Assembly: GCA_020845955.1 (NCBI GenBank)
Contig: JADLEU010000122.1
Span: forward strand, 1-64,000
Length of the DNA: 64,000 nt
Origin: Anaerolineales bacterium
Lineage (GTDB): Bacteria > Chloroflexota > Anaerolineae > Anaerolineales > UBA6663
Reading direction: 5' to 3'
The translations under genes and the position numbers were made by a program. A model generated the notes under the pieces. It saw only the letters and a list, made by a program, of their open reading frames with translations, made no database searches and had not been told where the DNA came from. This document shows positions 8,001 through 15,836 of the stretch, piece after piece; the first letter of the stretch is position 1, and every line of letters starts with the position of its first letter.

Positions 8001-10225
8001 ATGCGTTGGGTACATCCAACACTATTGGTCACTTCGGCATTGACGTGGCCGACCCGAGTTGCACGGTTCAGGCGCTGCCAGATGTGCAGTACGAGAACAG
8101 TTTTCCAGTCTACTGGGATGGCACAGATGATCGCTCGGGCGTAGCCTTGTATGATGTGCAGTATCGCGACAACCAACGCGGCGCCTGGCTCGATTGGCAG
8201 ATAGGCGTACCTGTCTCCAAGACCTTTGACCTGTTCATTGGACAGAACGGCCATCTTTATGAGTTCCGCTGCCGGGCACACGATGCGGCCGGCAACTTCC
8301 CATTTGACTTCCCAGGTACCGCCCAGGCCGAGACGCAGGTCGACCCCACGGCCCGGCCCGATAACCCATGGTGGAATGCCGCCTGGAGTACAAGCCGCAA
8401 CATCGTTCTGCTGAACAACGTGCCGGCAGCCACCATGCCGGCTGAATACCCTGTGCACTTGCACTTCGACAGCGGGACCACGCCGACGGCAGCCGAGCTG
8501 TATGCAGCGTCGCAATCAGCGGTCAAGTGCAACGATCTGCGCGTAGTGCAGAACAACGCCACCGAGCTTCACCGGCTGATTCCGACGTGCTCCTCATCGG
8601 CCATTGACATTTACTTCCGTGCGAAGGTTGCCATCGGCGGGGGAGGAACCGACAGCACAACGCACCAGCTCTACTACGGCAATCCAGGTGCCGCCAGCCC
8701 GCAAGCCGACCCGAACCAAGTTTGGTTCCCGTTCGACGAGAGTGACAGCACCAACCTATATTTCTTCCAGGAGGGCACCAGCACAACCGCGAACGACTCC
8801 AGCGGCAATGGCCGGAACTGCTCGATTGACAGCTCAGTGCAGTGGGCTCCAGCGAAATGGGGCTGGGGCCTACGCTTCAACAGGTCCAACGCCGGCGACA
8901 GTCGCTCCTTGAATTGCGGCTCCGTCCCATCCCTGGGCGCCTTCACCATCGAGTTCTGGTATAACCCCGATTCAGATGGTGATGGCCGCATCGCTGGGGC
9001 TCTGTCTGGTGGGGGCAACGGCGGGGGCGGCAACAACTGGCTCCTCCAGGCCTTCGAAAAGCGAATACGTCTCGACGTCTGGCCATGCGGGCCGTGTGGT
9101 TCATCCGAAGTTCGCAGCAACTTCCAGATGGATCAAGCGCCGTACCTGGGCCACTGGAACCACATCGCCGTGACTTTCAACGGCGGAAACGAAGTGAAGT
9201 TCTGGATCAACGGGCAGCTGGACTCAGCCAAGACCCTGGGCCAGAGCGGCATCAATACGTTCAGTCCGCCGCTTGAGATCGGCTCGGTGGAAGGAAACGG
9301 TCAGATCAAGGCGAACCTAGGCGCCCTTCGGATCTCAAGTGGTGTCAAGACCAGCTTCCCGTACGGCGCCTTTGGAGCCATTACCAGCGAGCCGTCCGCG
9401 GCTGTGGGCGGGCCCATATACCCTCCGGCAGCCGGGTCGGCCGAGCTTGAGATTGTCTCCTTGACCGCTGAGCCTTACCTTGACGGTGCCGTGCTTGTGC
9501 GAGCTGTCGTGCAAAACTCCGGCAACTTGCCCACTGAAAACGGCTTCTCGACGGACGTCTACCTCGATCACGTGCCGGCGGGCGCTCGCGATTATACGGG
9601 GAGCGTCAACTTCTGGAACGCCAGCTCGATTGGACCGGGTGAGATCGTCACACTCACGACGCTGCTCGAGGGGCCGGCAGCGCTAGCAATGCACGGATTG
9701 CAGACAACCGCCGAAGTCCATTACACCCTGTACGGCCAGGTGGACTCGGCCGGATCAGTGAGCGAATCCAGTGAAGGAGACAACATCCAGCTTTCCGGAG
9801 ACTCCGTGTGTTTCCCAGCCTCAGACCCCTACGAAAACGATGGGTCGCCCGGCCAGGCTATGGCGATCGGCATCGGAGCCACGCAGACCCACAACTTCCA
9901 GGCGCCAGGTGATGAGGACTGGGTGAAGTTCACGGCCCAGGCAGGGATCACCTACACTCTGAGCACGTCTGGACTCGGCGCTTTGGCCGATACCTACCTC
10001 CAGCTCTACGCGCCTGATGGTGTGACCCCGTTAGCAGCCGACGACGATTCCGGCCCGGGCCTGGCATCTGCGCTCACGTGGCCCATCACTCAGGCCGGAA
10101 CGTATTACATCCGCATCCGGCACTGGAGTCAGCAGGCGGGGGGCTGCGACACGGGCTACAGCGTTTCCGTGACACTGGCCGAAGGCACGCCACGATATCT
10201 TTATTTCCCGCTGATCCATCGCTAA
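5048..10225 (+). CDS. Giant secreted multidomain protein with M23 peptidase domain
   Basis: The 1725-aa protein has an N-terminal signal peptide. Domains in order are: an M23/LytM-type peptidase (HDNSID and HVHF zinc ligands, about residues 200-310); a carboxypeptidase-regulatory-like beta domain (about 370-450); an NBR1-Ig-like domain (about 480-580); several Ig/fibronectin-like segments; a DUF2341-type domain starting WWNAAW (about 1115); a LamG/concanavalin-like domain (about 1280-1440); a CARDB-like domain (about 1470-1580); and a PPC-like domain (about 1600-1710). It ends YLYFPLIHR, a Chloroflexota exoprotein C-terminal signature, probably a sorting signal. The role is likely cell-wall remodelling or surface binding. 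A perfect palindrome terminates it. It is monocistronic and opposite in strand to its neighbours, consistent with cargo. Confidence 0.85.
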   Translation: MPKRVTSLVRFLVFLSVLSLATKSEALVLASSAASNVPATDQVLTTSMGIPSLMPPDSPRQEQITVDSTVPIAAEMANALVVAAQSELKDQTVTHLLVASLDWYGDRALATLIINPSESAKEGSLAFIERSTTVAIDHLGGGWHASFEGSADYKSIVSAIPDSLIVPEAKEALLVGGEGVVNTPSIPTSLKLPWAAGQTWVLMRNPPLHDNSIDFAPPHAIDEDERYVLAAAGGTIIRRCGTATNQAWVVVRHPSSDPTDYWTGYLHLDLSTTRLTVGTQVAQGQLLGITYNSGGSDQCGISSSGPHVHFSVGHIATGSNDASQLVSESIVGTSISGWLVDSRGCLTKPNELDKCGNSSIGSDNNLRTGEVGGTVRNQQDQLVANASVKLVGSGYDKTTQTNGSGVYSFGIVPSGPATVIAWSGSYYGSAAIIVPAFQSQVIPPIILEPIACIPPGNLAQGTLAAASTDDCVPVNRDDAAFVSHVTVPAQTVLPGGTATTKTWRVQNTGTTTWGSDYRLVYVDGNRMNAASPVSVPSTAPNATADLSINLTVPSSTGEHAGYWQLRNPQGIFFGPRLEVRISVPGTSTHITELSFSPGSPSNANPVRVHVLVQGLPNFRAARLKIDGQQVYEIGAPEFYWDWNTSGYSAGSHAVVVEATDWSDLNWTRPERRGASYTINGPPAPANHAPNRPILVANPTYDWYATIGSPPQLCAQAQGDPDGDAITGYQFEASGPSGTYNSSWIGGSCHTFSSVNPGTYEFKAKVRDSHNAESGWSDIWHFTVEPTGVTISDVHFEANTSSEEVKIFACTTGHGGVNITLRVLVNQANDGSTTGPWDIVKEQGSPCFNAIDVPIWRTLRYATGTHAVRVLAWAVQPDAGDVWNGSYALPDRKPAPPHLQAPIDAVQGAAGKVWLNSQTVTFRWDSDMLNGYPTRAASQRLVVSTNSDPTISPVVDYSGLSPSVVSQVVTLASAYPDLYWGVYATNALGTSNTIGHFGIDVADPSCTVQALPDVQYENSFPVYWDGTDDRSGVALYDVQYRDNQRGAWLDWQIGVPVSKTFDLFIGQNGHLYEFRCRAHDAAGNFPFDFPGTAQAETQVDPTARPDNPWWNAAWSTSRNIVLLNNVPAATMPAEYPVHLHFDSGTTPTAAELYAASQSAVKCNDLRVVQNNATELHRLIPTCSSSAIDIYFRAKVAIGGGGTDSTTHQLYYGNPGAASPQADPNQVWFPFDESDSTNLYFFQEGTSTTANDSSGNGRNCSIDSSVQWAPAKWGWGLRFNRSNAGDSRSLNCGSVPSLGAFTIEFWYNPDSDGDGRIAGALSGGGNGGGGNNWLLQAFEKRIRLDVWPCGPCGSSEVRSNFQMDQAPYLGHWNHIAVTFNGGNEVKFWINGQLDSAKTLGQSGINTFSPPLEIGSVEGNGQIKANLGALRISSGVKTSFPYGAFGAITSEPSAAVGGPIYPPAAGSAELEIVSLTAEPYLDGAVLVRAVVQNSGNLPTENGFSTDVYLDHVPAGARDYTGSVNFWNASSIGPGEIVTLTTLLEGPAALAMHGLQTTAEVHYTLYGQVDSAGSVSESSEGDNIQLSGDSVCFPASDPYENDGSPGQAMAIGIGATQTHNFQAPGDEDWVKFTAQAGITYTLSTSGLGALADTYLQLYAPDGVTPLAADDDSGPGLASALTWPITQAGTYYIRIRHWSQQAGGCDTGYSVSVTLAEGTPRYLYFPLIHR

Positions 10226-10253
10226 AGCCTTCCTGCCGTGGCGAAGCAGCAAG

Positions 10254-10287
10254 CAAGCGCAGCCAGCTACGTAGCTGGCTGCGCTTG
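10254..10287 (+). terminator. Palindromic intrinsic terminator of the 5048 gene
   Basis: A perfect 34-bp palindrome with half-site CAAGCGCAGCCAGCTAC starts 28 nt after the stop codon and is followed by TTCGT. It can form a hairpin on either strand and may also stop the converging minus-strand gene. Confidence 0.7.
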
Positions 10288-10340
10288 TTCGTGGAATGCC
10301 TGCAGGACTGCCCTGAAACCTGCTCGGCATCATTTGAGCT

Positions 10341-10889
10341 TTACGGCCGGGAACAGCGACTACACGGAGAGTCGTTGTTGCGGGTGCAGTTAAGGTACTC
10401 TCTGGGGCAACGCACAGCATAACCCTGCCCGGTCGTTGCGACGTACACCTGACTGGTATCGGGCCAGTCAGCTTTCAGCCTCGCCAGCGCCTGGTCATAG
10501 GCGCGATGCCGCAGGTGATTGGGCAGGTCATCGCGGAACGTGTAGGTGATGAACGTCGAGCCGTCAGCACAGGCGATCTCGGTCCTCACAATCTGGATCA
10601 CCAGCGACTGGCGCACGAGCGGATAGCCCTGGAAGGGCACGTAGCCGCACTCGCTCATGGCGAAGACGGCCTCCTTGGGGTCCGGCTCGCTGTTGGACTT
10701 GCGCCAGATGGCCCATGCCAGGGGCCCTTCACTCGGGCAATCCGCTCCTTTCGCAAGCCCGACGAGCAGTGGCCAGGCCATCCGCTGGAGATGGTGAGCG
10801 GCGCTGTCCGCGTCGCCACGTAGCAGGGCGGCCAACGCTTGCGTTGTTTCCAGACCATCTACATTGCAGCGTATCGTTTGGTCAGACAT
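10341..10889 (-). CDS. Hypothetical protein
   Basis: The 182-aa protein is not recognised. Its N-terminal third is helical; the middle has a Cys (SECGYVPFQGYP) and the C terminus is Cys-rich (VRCPREYLNCTRNNDSPCSRC), which could bind a metal. There is no signal peptide or membrane helix. An AAGGATAC-like ribosome-binding site precedes the ATG. It lies downstream of radC in the maintenance module with a short gap, so co-transcription is plausible. Confidence 0.5.
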   Translation of the reverse strand: MSDQTIRCNVDGLETTQALAALLRGDADSAAHHLQRMAWPLLVGLAKGADCPSEGPLAWAIWRKSNSEPDPKEAVFAMSECGYVPFQGYPLVRQSLVIQIVRTEIACADGSTFITYTFRDDLPNHLRHRAYDQALARLKADWPDTSQVYVATTGQGYAVRCPREYLNCTRNNDSPCSRCSRP

Positions 10890-10931
10890 TGTGTGTATCC
10901 TTGTTTAGAGTTCGGTGGTACCCGGTGATGG

Positions 10932-11648
10932 TCAGCGGTTGAAGCCGAGCCCCCTCTCTTTCATTGACACCCATCTCACCCCGCCGCTGCCCAAAACCAG
11001 GTGGTCGAGCACCGCGCAGTCGAGCAGCTTGCCGGCGTCAACCAGGGCGCGTGTAACGGCAACATCTTCAGGGCTTGCAGACGGATCGCCACTGGGATGG
11101 TTGTGCGCGACAATGATCGCGGCAGCGTTCGCCTTGATGGCGTCACGGAAAACTTCGCCTACACGGATCAGTGATGTGTTGAGGCTGCCGTGGTAAACCT
11201 CACGCGGCTCGCCAATCACCCGGTTGCGGGTGTCGAGCAGCAGCGCCATGAGGAACTCTTGCTCCCGGTGCATCAGCAGTGGTTGGAGCAGGGCCGCGGC
11301 GTCGGCGGGCGACCGGATCGTCAGCCGCTCGTCCTCAGGCGCGAGCAAACGGCGGCTGATCTCAAGAGCCGCCATTAGCCGCGCCGCGACGTTCTCACCG
11401 ATGCCAGGCACGGCCGTGAGGTCGGCCAGACTGGCGCGGGCGAGGCCGTGCAGCGAGCCGAATCGGGCCAGCAGCGCTTCTGCCTTGGCGCTGGGGTCTG
11501 TGCCGCCGATGAGGGCGGCCAGGAGCTCGATGGTGGTGCAGGTGTTGGGCGCGGAGGTGACGCGGTAGACCGGTCGCTCGCGCAGGGGAAGCAGCTGGCG
11601 TCTTGGCTGGCCCGCTGGCTGTGTGTCGTCGGTGAAAAGTGGAAGCAT
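10932..11648 (-). CDS. radC: RadC-family JAB/MPN domain protein
   Basis: The 238-aa protein has an HhH-type helical region (PGIGENVAARL, residues 81-91) and a JAB metal-binding motif AHNHPSGDPS at 181-190, with the upstream conserved Glu in VGEVFRD. This is the full RadC architecture common on mobile elements. Despite the name, its exact function is unresolved. The start is MLPLFTDD because GGAG lies 6 nt upstream inside the shared CACATGGAG cassette; the longer track ORF adds unsupported residues. A strong hairpin precedes it. Confidence 0.9.
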   Translation of the reverse strand: MLPLFTDDTQPAGQPRRQLLPLRERPVYRVTSAPNTCTTIELLAALIGGTDPSAKAEALLARFGSLHGLARASLADLTAVPGIGENVAARLMAALEISRRLLAPEDERLTIRSPADAAALLQPLLMHREQEFLMALLLDTRNRVIGEPREVYHGSLNTSLIRVGEVFRDAIKANAAAIIVAHNHPSGDPSASPEDVAVTRALVDAGKLLDCAVLDHLVLGSGGVRWVSMKERGLGFNR

Positions 11649-11667
11649 GTCCGTCTCCATGTGGGTG

Positions 11668-11715
11668 CAGGGGACGGACTCCGCCGCACAGGGGCGGGTG
11701 CGAGTCCGTCCCCTG
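11668..11715 (-). promoter_or_regulatory. Leader hairpin before radC
   Basis: Arms CAGGGGACGGACTC and GAGTCCGTCCCCTG form a perfect 14-bp stem ending about 5 nt before the CACATGGAG start cassette. It has no T-run, so it looks more like a leader structure than a terminator. Confidence 0.6.
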
Positions 11716-11736
11716 TGGGGATCGTGCGTGGTAATG

Positions 11737-12378
11737 TCAGTTGTCTGGGGCGTAACGTTCCGCGGCCCACGCGGCTTCGCGGGCCGCAAGCAGCTCTTCG
11801 ATGGTGATGCCGGGATAGTGCGCCCGGTTGTGTGGGGCCGGCTGCTCTGTGATGTCAGCGACCCAGGTGCGCACCTTTTCAACGACCACTTGCAGCACGG
11901 TGCGCGAAGCGTCCAGGTCCATCACGTCGTCGCTCCTGACCGCATCCGGTGGAGGCACGACGTAGAGCCTGGCCGGCTTGGCCACCATGAGTGGGACAGC
12001 ACGCGCGGCCCAGTAACACAGGCCGCCGGTCTCCGCGCAGCGCCAACCGTCGCCGTGCTCGCGTGAAAACAGGCCGGGGTCGGCCACGGTCTGCCCACCG
12101 CAGATGGGACAGGCCTCAGGAACACTGGGCCAGAAGTCGAAGGGCGGGTCGGGGGCGCGTTGTCCACCAGCGCGCAGGTACTCGGCCACCGCCGGCACGG
12201 CCGGGCACTCGGCACCGAGCAGGCATTGGCAGCGGCGTTCTTTACTTACCGTGTGCCAGCGCGGGCGCACGCCGGAGCCGTAGTCCACGCGGTACGCCCA
12301 CTGGACGACGCTCACCGAGGGCCGGATGTCGCGCAGCAAGTCGGCGAGCGTTGGCTTGGAGGCTGTTCTCGGTTCCAT
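11737..12378 (-). CDS. Hypothetical cysteine-rich protein
   Basis: The 213-aa protein has at least two CxxC-like groups (RRCQCLLGAEC near residue 50, CPICGG near 93) and a later CAETGGLCYW, suggesting zinc sites in its middle. The C-terminal 70 residues are helical. No family is recognised. It lies between radC and a small acidic protein gene in the minus-strand maintenance module; the upstream gap is only 9 nt, so it is probably co-transcribed with the 12388 gene. Confidence 0.55.
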   Translation of the reverse strand: MEPRTASKPTLADLLRDIRPSVSVVQWAYRVDYGSGVRPRWHTVSKERRCQCLLGAECPAVPAVAEYLRAGGQRAPDPPFDFWPSVPEACPICGGQTVADPGLFSREHGDGWRCAETGGLCYWAARAVPLMVAKPARLYVVPPPDAVRSDDVMDLDASRTVLQVVVEKVRTWVADITEQPAPHNRAHYPGITIEELLAAREAAWAAERYAPDN

Positions 12379-12387
12379 CGGCGCCGC

Positions 12388-12717
12388 CTAGTCCGCATAA
12401 GAGCCTGAGACCTGGTCTTCATAGGCCATCTCCAGGTGCGTATCGGGCGCGACGGTGAGATCGGCGGCCAGATACGGCGCCAGGAAGCGCCTCGCGGCAG
12501 CGAGCGCGACCGCGTAGCCCTGCGCGTCGAGCGCCAGGCCGGCGGCCTTTTCGATACAGGCGACGATCGCGGCCAGGTCAGGCATCTCGTCCTCGTGCAC
12601 GATGTCGCCGACCAGGGCTTGTGCGGCTTCGAACTCCGTGTCCGCCAATCCCAGGCCAAGCGCGGCCTCGACGGATTTGACCAACTCCCCAGCCAGCGAG
12701 AGTGTGTAACTTGCCAT
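12388..12717 (-). CDS. Small acidic helical protein
   Basis: The 109-aa protein of unknown function is acidic and predicted largely helical (MASYTLSLAGELVKSVEAAL..). The start has a clear AAGGAG 8 nt upstream. It contains no Cys cluster, signal peptide or membrane segment. It is preceded by a 13-bp perfect hairpin and the SSB gene, and followed almost immediately by the 11737 gene. Small acidic proteins next to ssb are frequent on mobile elements, but no function is claimed. Confidence 0.55.
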   Translation of the reverse strand: MASYTLSLAGELVKSVEAALGLGLADTEFEAAQALVGDIVHEDEMPDLAAIVACIEKAAGLALDAQGYAVALAAARRFLAPYLAADLTVAPDTHLEMAYEDQVSGSYAD

Positions 12718-12785
12718 TGCGTTGCTCCTTCCAACAAGCTTCGGCCTGGCCTTGTTGGTTCCAGCCAGGACGGCCGAAAACGCAA

Positions 12786-12816
12786 CAGCCGGCGGGAGAC
12801 CACCTCCCGCCGGCTG
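12786..12816 (-). promoter_or_regulatory. Hairpin between SSB gene and the 12717 gene
   Basis: A perfect 13-bp stem (CAGCCGGCGGGAG / CTCCCGCCGGCTG) with a 5-nt loop. On the minus strand it is followed after a few bases by TTTT, so it may terminate or attenuate transcription leaving the SSB gene. Confidence 0.6.
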
Positions 12817-12852
12817 TCGGTGTCACAGGTATGGGTGTGTCGGTCAGTGCCC

Positions 12853-13587
12853 TTAGAACGGGACGTCGTCTTCAGCCGGGTCGGGTTCCGGCTCGGCCTT
12901 GGCACCGGAGCGCGCGGCGCCATTCTTGGAGCTGCTCAGGAACTTGACGATCAGCGCCTTGAGCTCGAAGTTGGCCCGCGGCTCGCCGTCCTGGCCGGTC
13001 CAGATTTGCGGATTGCCGGTCTTGGGGTCGGCGTTCATCGTTCCCTCGACCAGCACCTTCTGGCCGGACGAGAGATACTCGTTGCACACCTCGGCCAGCT
13101 TGCCAAAGGTGCTGACGCGCCACCAGACAGTGCGCTCCTGCGCCTGGCCGTCCTGCCCGGTCCACTTCTCGGACGTGGCCACGGTGAAGTTGGTCACGGC
13201 CTTGCCGGCCGGGGTGTAGCGCATCTCGGGGTCACGCCCGAGGTTGCCGAGAAGGATGACTTTGTGATACATGGGTTGGGTCCTTTCAGGTAGTGTTTGT
13301 TCAGGTTGTGAATGTGAGCGAGCAAGCCACAGACGGACGCCCTCGATGTGCTTGCAACGGAGGCCGTGGGAATGGCCCAGGTCCTGGAAATCGGGGCAAT
13401 CGCACTGCCACTGACCCGCTGCAGCCTGGCTAACGCGATAGCGTCGGCCGGACTCGCTGCGCACCTGCCACTCGGAGGTCGAAAGCTCCCGGATGGCAAA
13501 CTCGCGGGTGGCGAGGGCGGCCTGGGCCTTGGCCGTGCGGCGAGCCTGCTCGTCGTCAGGCTTGAAGTGTGAGCGCCAGCGGGACAT
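12853..13587 (-). CDS. ssb: SWIM zinc finger - SSB fusion protein
   Basis: The 244-aa ORF joins two modules. Residues about 1-100 hold a SWIM zinc finger (CDCPDF...LRCKH, CxC..CxH pattern). From MYHKVILLGN onward it is a complete single-stranded DNA-binding protein with an OB fold and the acidic tip AEDDVPF used to recruit partners. AGGAGG precedes the long start and AAAGGA precedes the internal ATG at 13272, so a free 139-aa SSB may also be made. SWIM domains bind DNA or proteins, so the fusion could target a nucleoprotein complex. An SSB with a SWIM extension is not a standard architecture that I know. Confidence 0.85.
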   Translation of the reverse strand: MSRWRSHFKPDDEQARRTAKAQAALATREFAIRELSTSEWQVRSESGRRYRVSQAAAGQWQCDCPDFQDLGHSHGLRCKHIEGVRLWLARSHSQPEQTLPERTQPMYHKVILLGNLGRDPEMRYTPAGKAVTNFTVATSEKWTGQDGQAQERTVWWRVSTFGKLAEVCNEYLSSGQKVLVEGTMNADPKTGNPQIWTGQDGEPRANFELKALIVKFLSSSKNGAARSGAKAEPEPDPAEDDVPF

Positions 13588-13601
13588 CCCTGCCCTCCTG
13601 A

Positions 13602-14408
13602 CTACTCACCATGGCCGTTGCCGGCTGCGGTCCCCTCGGGGCGGGTGCCATTACGAGGTTGATCCCACGCGATGGCCCAGTCGAATGACTCGTGGTAGAG
13701 CTCCTGCAGTTCCACCAGTCGCTCCCGGCCCACGTACGCGGCCGACAGGTAATCGGGTGTGAAAGGGTCCGGCAGGTTCAGCGCCGGCGGCGTGATGATG
13801 GCCTCGGCGCCCTTTTGGCCCGCTTTCTGGTGTGACCCTGGCGCGACCTTCATGTAGAACGCGAAACGCGGCAGACGCGGCGGCGTGCTGCCATTCGAGC
13901 CAGGCTTCCCCAGGGCCAGGCGGCGCGAGGTCTCGAGCACCTTGTTGTTGAACTCCTGCATCAGACGCTCGAACTCCTGCGAAGCCCGGCCGGTGAATGT
14001 GACAACCACTGGAAACGAGTAGCCGTAGATCCCACACAGCACCTGCAGGTTGCCGCGCATCCCGGCGCCACCGACGTAGCCCGTGCGTGGGAAGTAGGTG
14101 TTCATCCCGTCCTTCTGCATGCGCCAGCGGAAGCGTGTCCGCACGACCGCCAGGGCCACCTTCTGGCTCGCCAGCACGGTCTCAGATTTGCCGGTCGCAA
14201 ACGCGATGGTGGTCTGAATCCAAGCTGGTGCCGGCTTCACGCCGTCGTCCAGGTGTCGGACCGGCAGAATGACACCGCCGGTGTGGGCGACCCCGCCGGT
14301 GGCCGCCAGCTTGGGATCTCCGTTCAGCCATTGCGCGAGCGGGTACTGTGGGCCACTCTCCACAGCCGTCTCGTCAACCACGTCCAGGTCGTCAATGAAA
14401 TTGCTCAT
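13602..14408 (-). CDS. Conserved element protein, unknown function
   Basis: The protein is 268 aa from MSNFIDDLDV; an in-frame ATG 4 codons upstream belongs to the CACATGGAG ribosome-binding cassette. An acidic N terminus is followed by a core with QTTIAFATGKSE and VVRTRFRW, and a segment GYVGGAGMRGNLQVLCGIYGY suggesting a compact alpha/beta domain. No catalytic signature is recognised. It stops 14 nt before the SWIM-SSB gene and overlaps the 14392 gene by 17 nt, so all belong to one transcript. Involvement in replication or recombination is inferred only from SSB and RadC neighbours. Confidence 0.6.
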   Translation of the reverse strand: MSNFIDDLDVVDETAVESGPQYPLAQWLNGDPKLAATGGVAHTGGVILPVRHLDDGVKPAPAWIQTTIAFATGKSETVLASQKVALAVVRTRFRWRMQKDGMNTYFPRTGYVGGAGMRGNLQVLCGIYGYSFPVVVTFTGRASQEFERLMQEFNNKVLETSRRLALGKPGSNGSTPPRLPRFAFYMKVAPGSHQKAGQKGAEAIITPPALNLPDPFTPDYLSAAYVGRERLVELQELYHESFDWAIAWDQPRNGTRPEGTAAGNGHGE

Positions 14409-14589
14409 GTTTGCCTCCATGTGAACTTAAGTGGGTCGAAAATCGACGGCGAAGCTGGCTCAGTCGCTCGTCCAGGCGGCGTTGCGGGCTGCGGGCATAG
14501 CGGATCACGCGGATGCCGTGCGCCAGCATTGCCGCCACGTAGAGGCCGCAGCCGAACATGGCCGCGGCGAGCAGCGTGTCAATGTCCAT
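14392..14589 (-). CDS. Small single-pass membrane protein
   Basis: The 65-aa product starts at MDIDTLLAAAMFG, chosen because AGGAAGGAT lies just upstream; the 255-aa track ORF adds unlikely sequence. One hydrophobic helix (about residues 5-28) is followed by a strongly basic tail (RYARSPQRRLDERLSQLRRRF). It overlaps the downstream gene start by 17 nt. Its function is unknown. Confidence 0.55.
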   Translation of the reverse strand: MDIDTLLAAAMFGCGLYVAAMLAHGIRVIRYARSPQRRLDERLSQLRRRFSTHLSSHGGKHEQFH

Positions 14590-15279
14590 AGCGATCCTTC
14601 CTGATAGAGTTGGGGTTGAAGATGGAGTAAGCTGCGCGGCCGGGGGACGCAGCCGCGCAGGACGTGCATTCGGTGGATGGTGCAGCCCCAGGTCCGCCGA
14701 GGGGTTGCCGCGTTCGAGCTTGGCCAGGTCACGAATGCGACGGGCGTTGCCGGGCAGCCCCATATCCCCCGGGTTGCCAGGCAGAGAGGATTGCCGCCAG
14801 CCGGCTGGGGCTCTCAACTGGCTGGCGGCGCGAGGAGGAACGGTGTGCCAAGCCCATGCTCTATGGGCACACCGTGCAGTCGGGGGCGGCGAGACTGTGC
14901 GAGGCTTGGCGCGTATGACGAGCAACGCCAAGTCAGGTGACAGTAGCCGCCTGCGGTGATATGCCTGCCCAAGAGGGGCGAAGGCAATCAAGATCGGCGC
15001 GCCGGGCACGACCCCGGCTGATCGCCATAGCTCACTACCCTGCCGGCTGGTGCCGGTTCGGCAGTGTGCCCGCGAGCGCCGAATTTCGTGTGTGCGGTCA
15101 GGCCAGGCCGGCGTGGAGATGAGACAGGGTGAACGACCCCAGCCCGGTGCTGACCGCACTCGTTTTGGCCGCCCGGTCGCGATGGACCGCGCGGTAACGT
15201 GTGTTGCGAATATGATCTGCCTGGCGGGGTCGTCACGCCGCCAACGAAAAGTGCAGGCAGATGTTTGTAAAAGTGCAGA
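14590..15279 (-). other. 690-bp noncoding, hairpin-rich interval
   Basis: I see no convincing gene here; ORFs lack ribosome-binding sites and coding character. The interval holds strong hairpins on the minus-strand transcript: a 9-bp stem 14793-14828 (GCCGCCAGC/GCTGGCGGC) and a long bulged stem 14839-14874 (ACGGTGTG..CCCAT/ATGGG..CACACCGT). It lies between two co-directional genes of the maintenance module. A structured RNA, a replication or transfer origin, or decayed sequence are all possible. Confidence 0.4.
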
Positions 15280-15798
15280 CTACGCCGCGACCGGCGCTTC
15301 CGCTTCCTCTCGCGCCGGCGGCGTGGACCGCCCCACCCGCCTTGAGGTCGCCTCGGCACCATCAGCCGGTTCGGGAGCTTCCGCGCGCCGCCCGTTGCCG
15401 GTGCTGGCCCCGCTCGACGGCTTATCCACTTGGATCAGCCGCTCGGCCACGACCTCAGTGATGGCCCGGTTGTGCGTGATCTCGCGCCGCAGCTCGTCGC
15501 TGACACTGAGCATACTCGTCAGGCCATGGGCGCTCTTGATGTAGTCGCCCAGCGTCTCCTTGTACTCACGGCTTTGCAGAAAGCCGTGGACACGGTAGAG
15601 CGCGCCCTTCTGCAGTGCGAGCGGCACCCCCGAAGCCGGGATGCGGATGGTGACGTAGTCTGGCTGTTCACGGCCCTCCACCTGCGGTTTGGCCGGGCGC
15701 TGCCGATCGCGATAATTGCTGAGGCGAAAGAGCAGATCGCCGGCGTAGTGCCATGCCTTGCCTGTGAACCAGCCTTCGATGACAACCTCGTTGAGCAC
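15280..15798 (-). CDS. SSB-like OB-fold protein
   Basis: The 172-aa protein starts at a GTG (VLNEVVIEG) with AAGGAG 9 nt upstream. The beta-rich N-terminal 100 residues (VVIEGWFTG, PDYVTIRIPA, GALYRVHGFLQS) look like an SSB-type OB fold; the remaining C-terminal part is a coiled segment followed by a disordered Pro/Ala/Glu tail. The typical SSB acidic tip is missing, so it may be an accessory single-strand binding protein rather than the housekeeping type. Its ribosome-binding sequence AAGGAGACTGAC recurs before the 25366 gene. Confidence 0.65.
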   Translation of the reverse strand: MLNEVVIEGWFTGKAWHYAGDLLFRLSNYRDRQRPAKPQVEGREQPDYVTIRIPASGVPLALQKGALYRVHGFLQSREYKETLGDYIKSAHGLTSMLSVSDELRREITHNRAITEVVAERLIQVDKPSSGASTGNGRRAEAPEPADGAEATSRRVGRSTPPAREEAEAPVAA

Positions 15799-15836
15799 GT
15801 CAGTCTCCTTGTCCAGTTGACAGCCCTGTGAGAAAC

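Noticed and set aside
6914-8515. 533-aa minus-strand ORF
   Set aside because: It is antisense to the giant exoprotein, has no ribosome-binding site and no recognisable domain; a codon-bias shadow.
14392-15159. 255-aa ORF as a whole
   Set aside because: Only the last 65 codons have a ribosome-binding site and sensible protein features; the rest reads through the noncoding interval.
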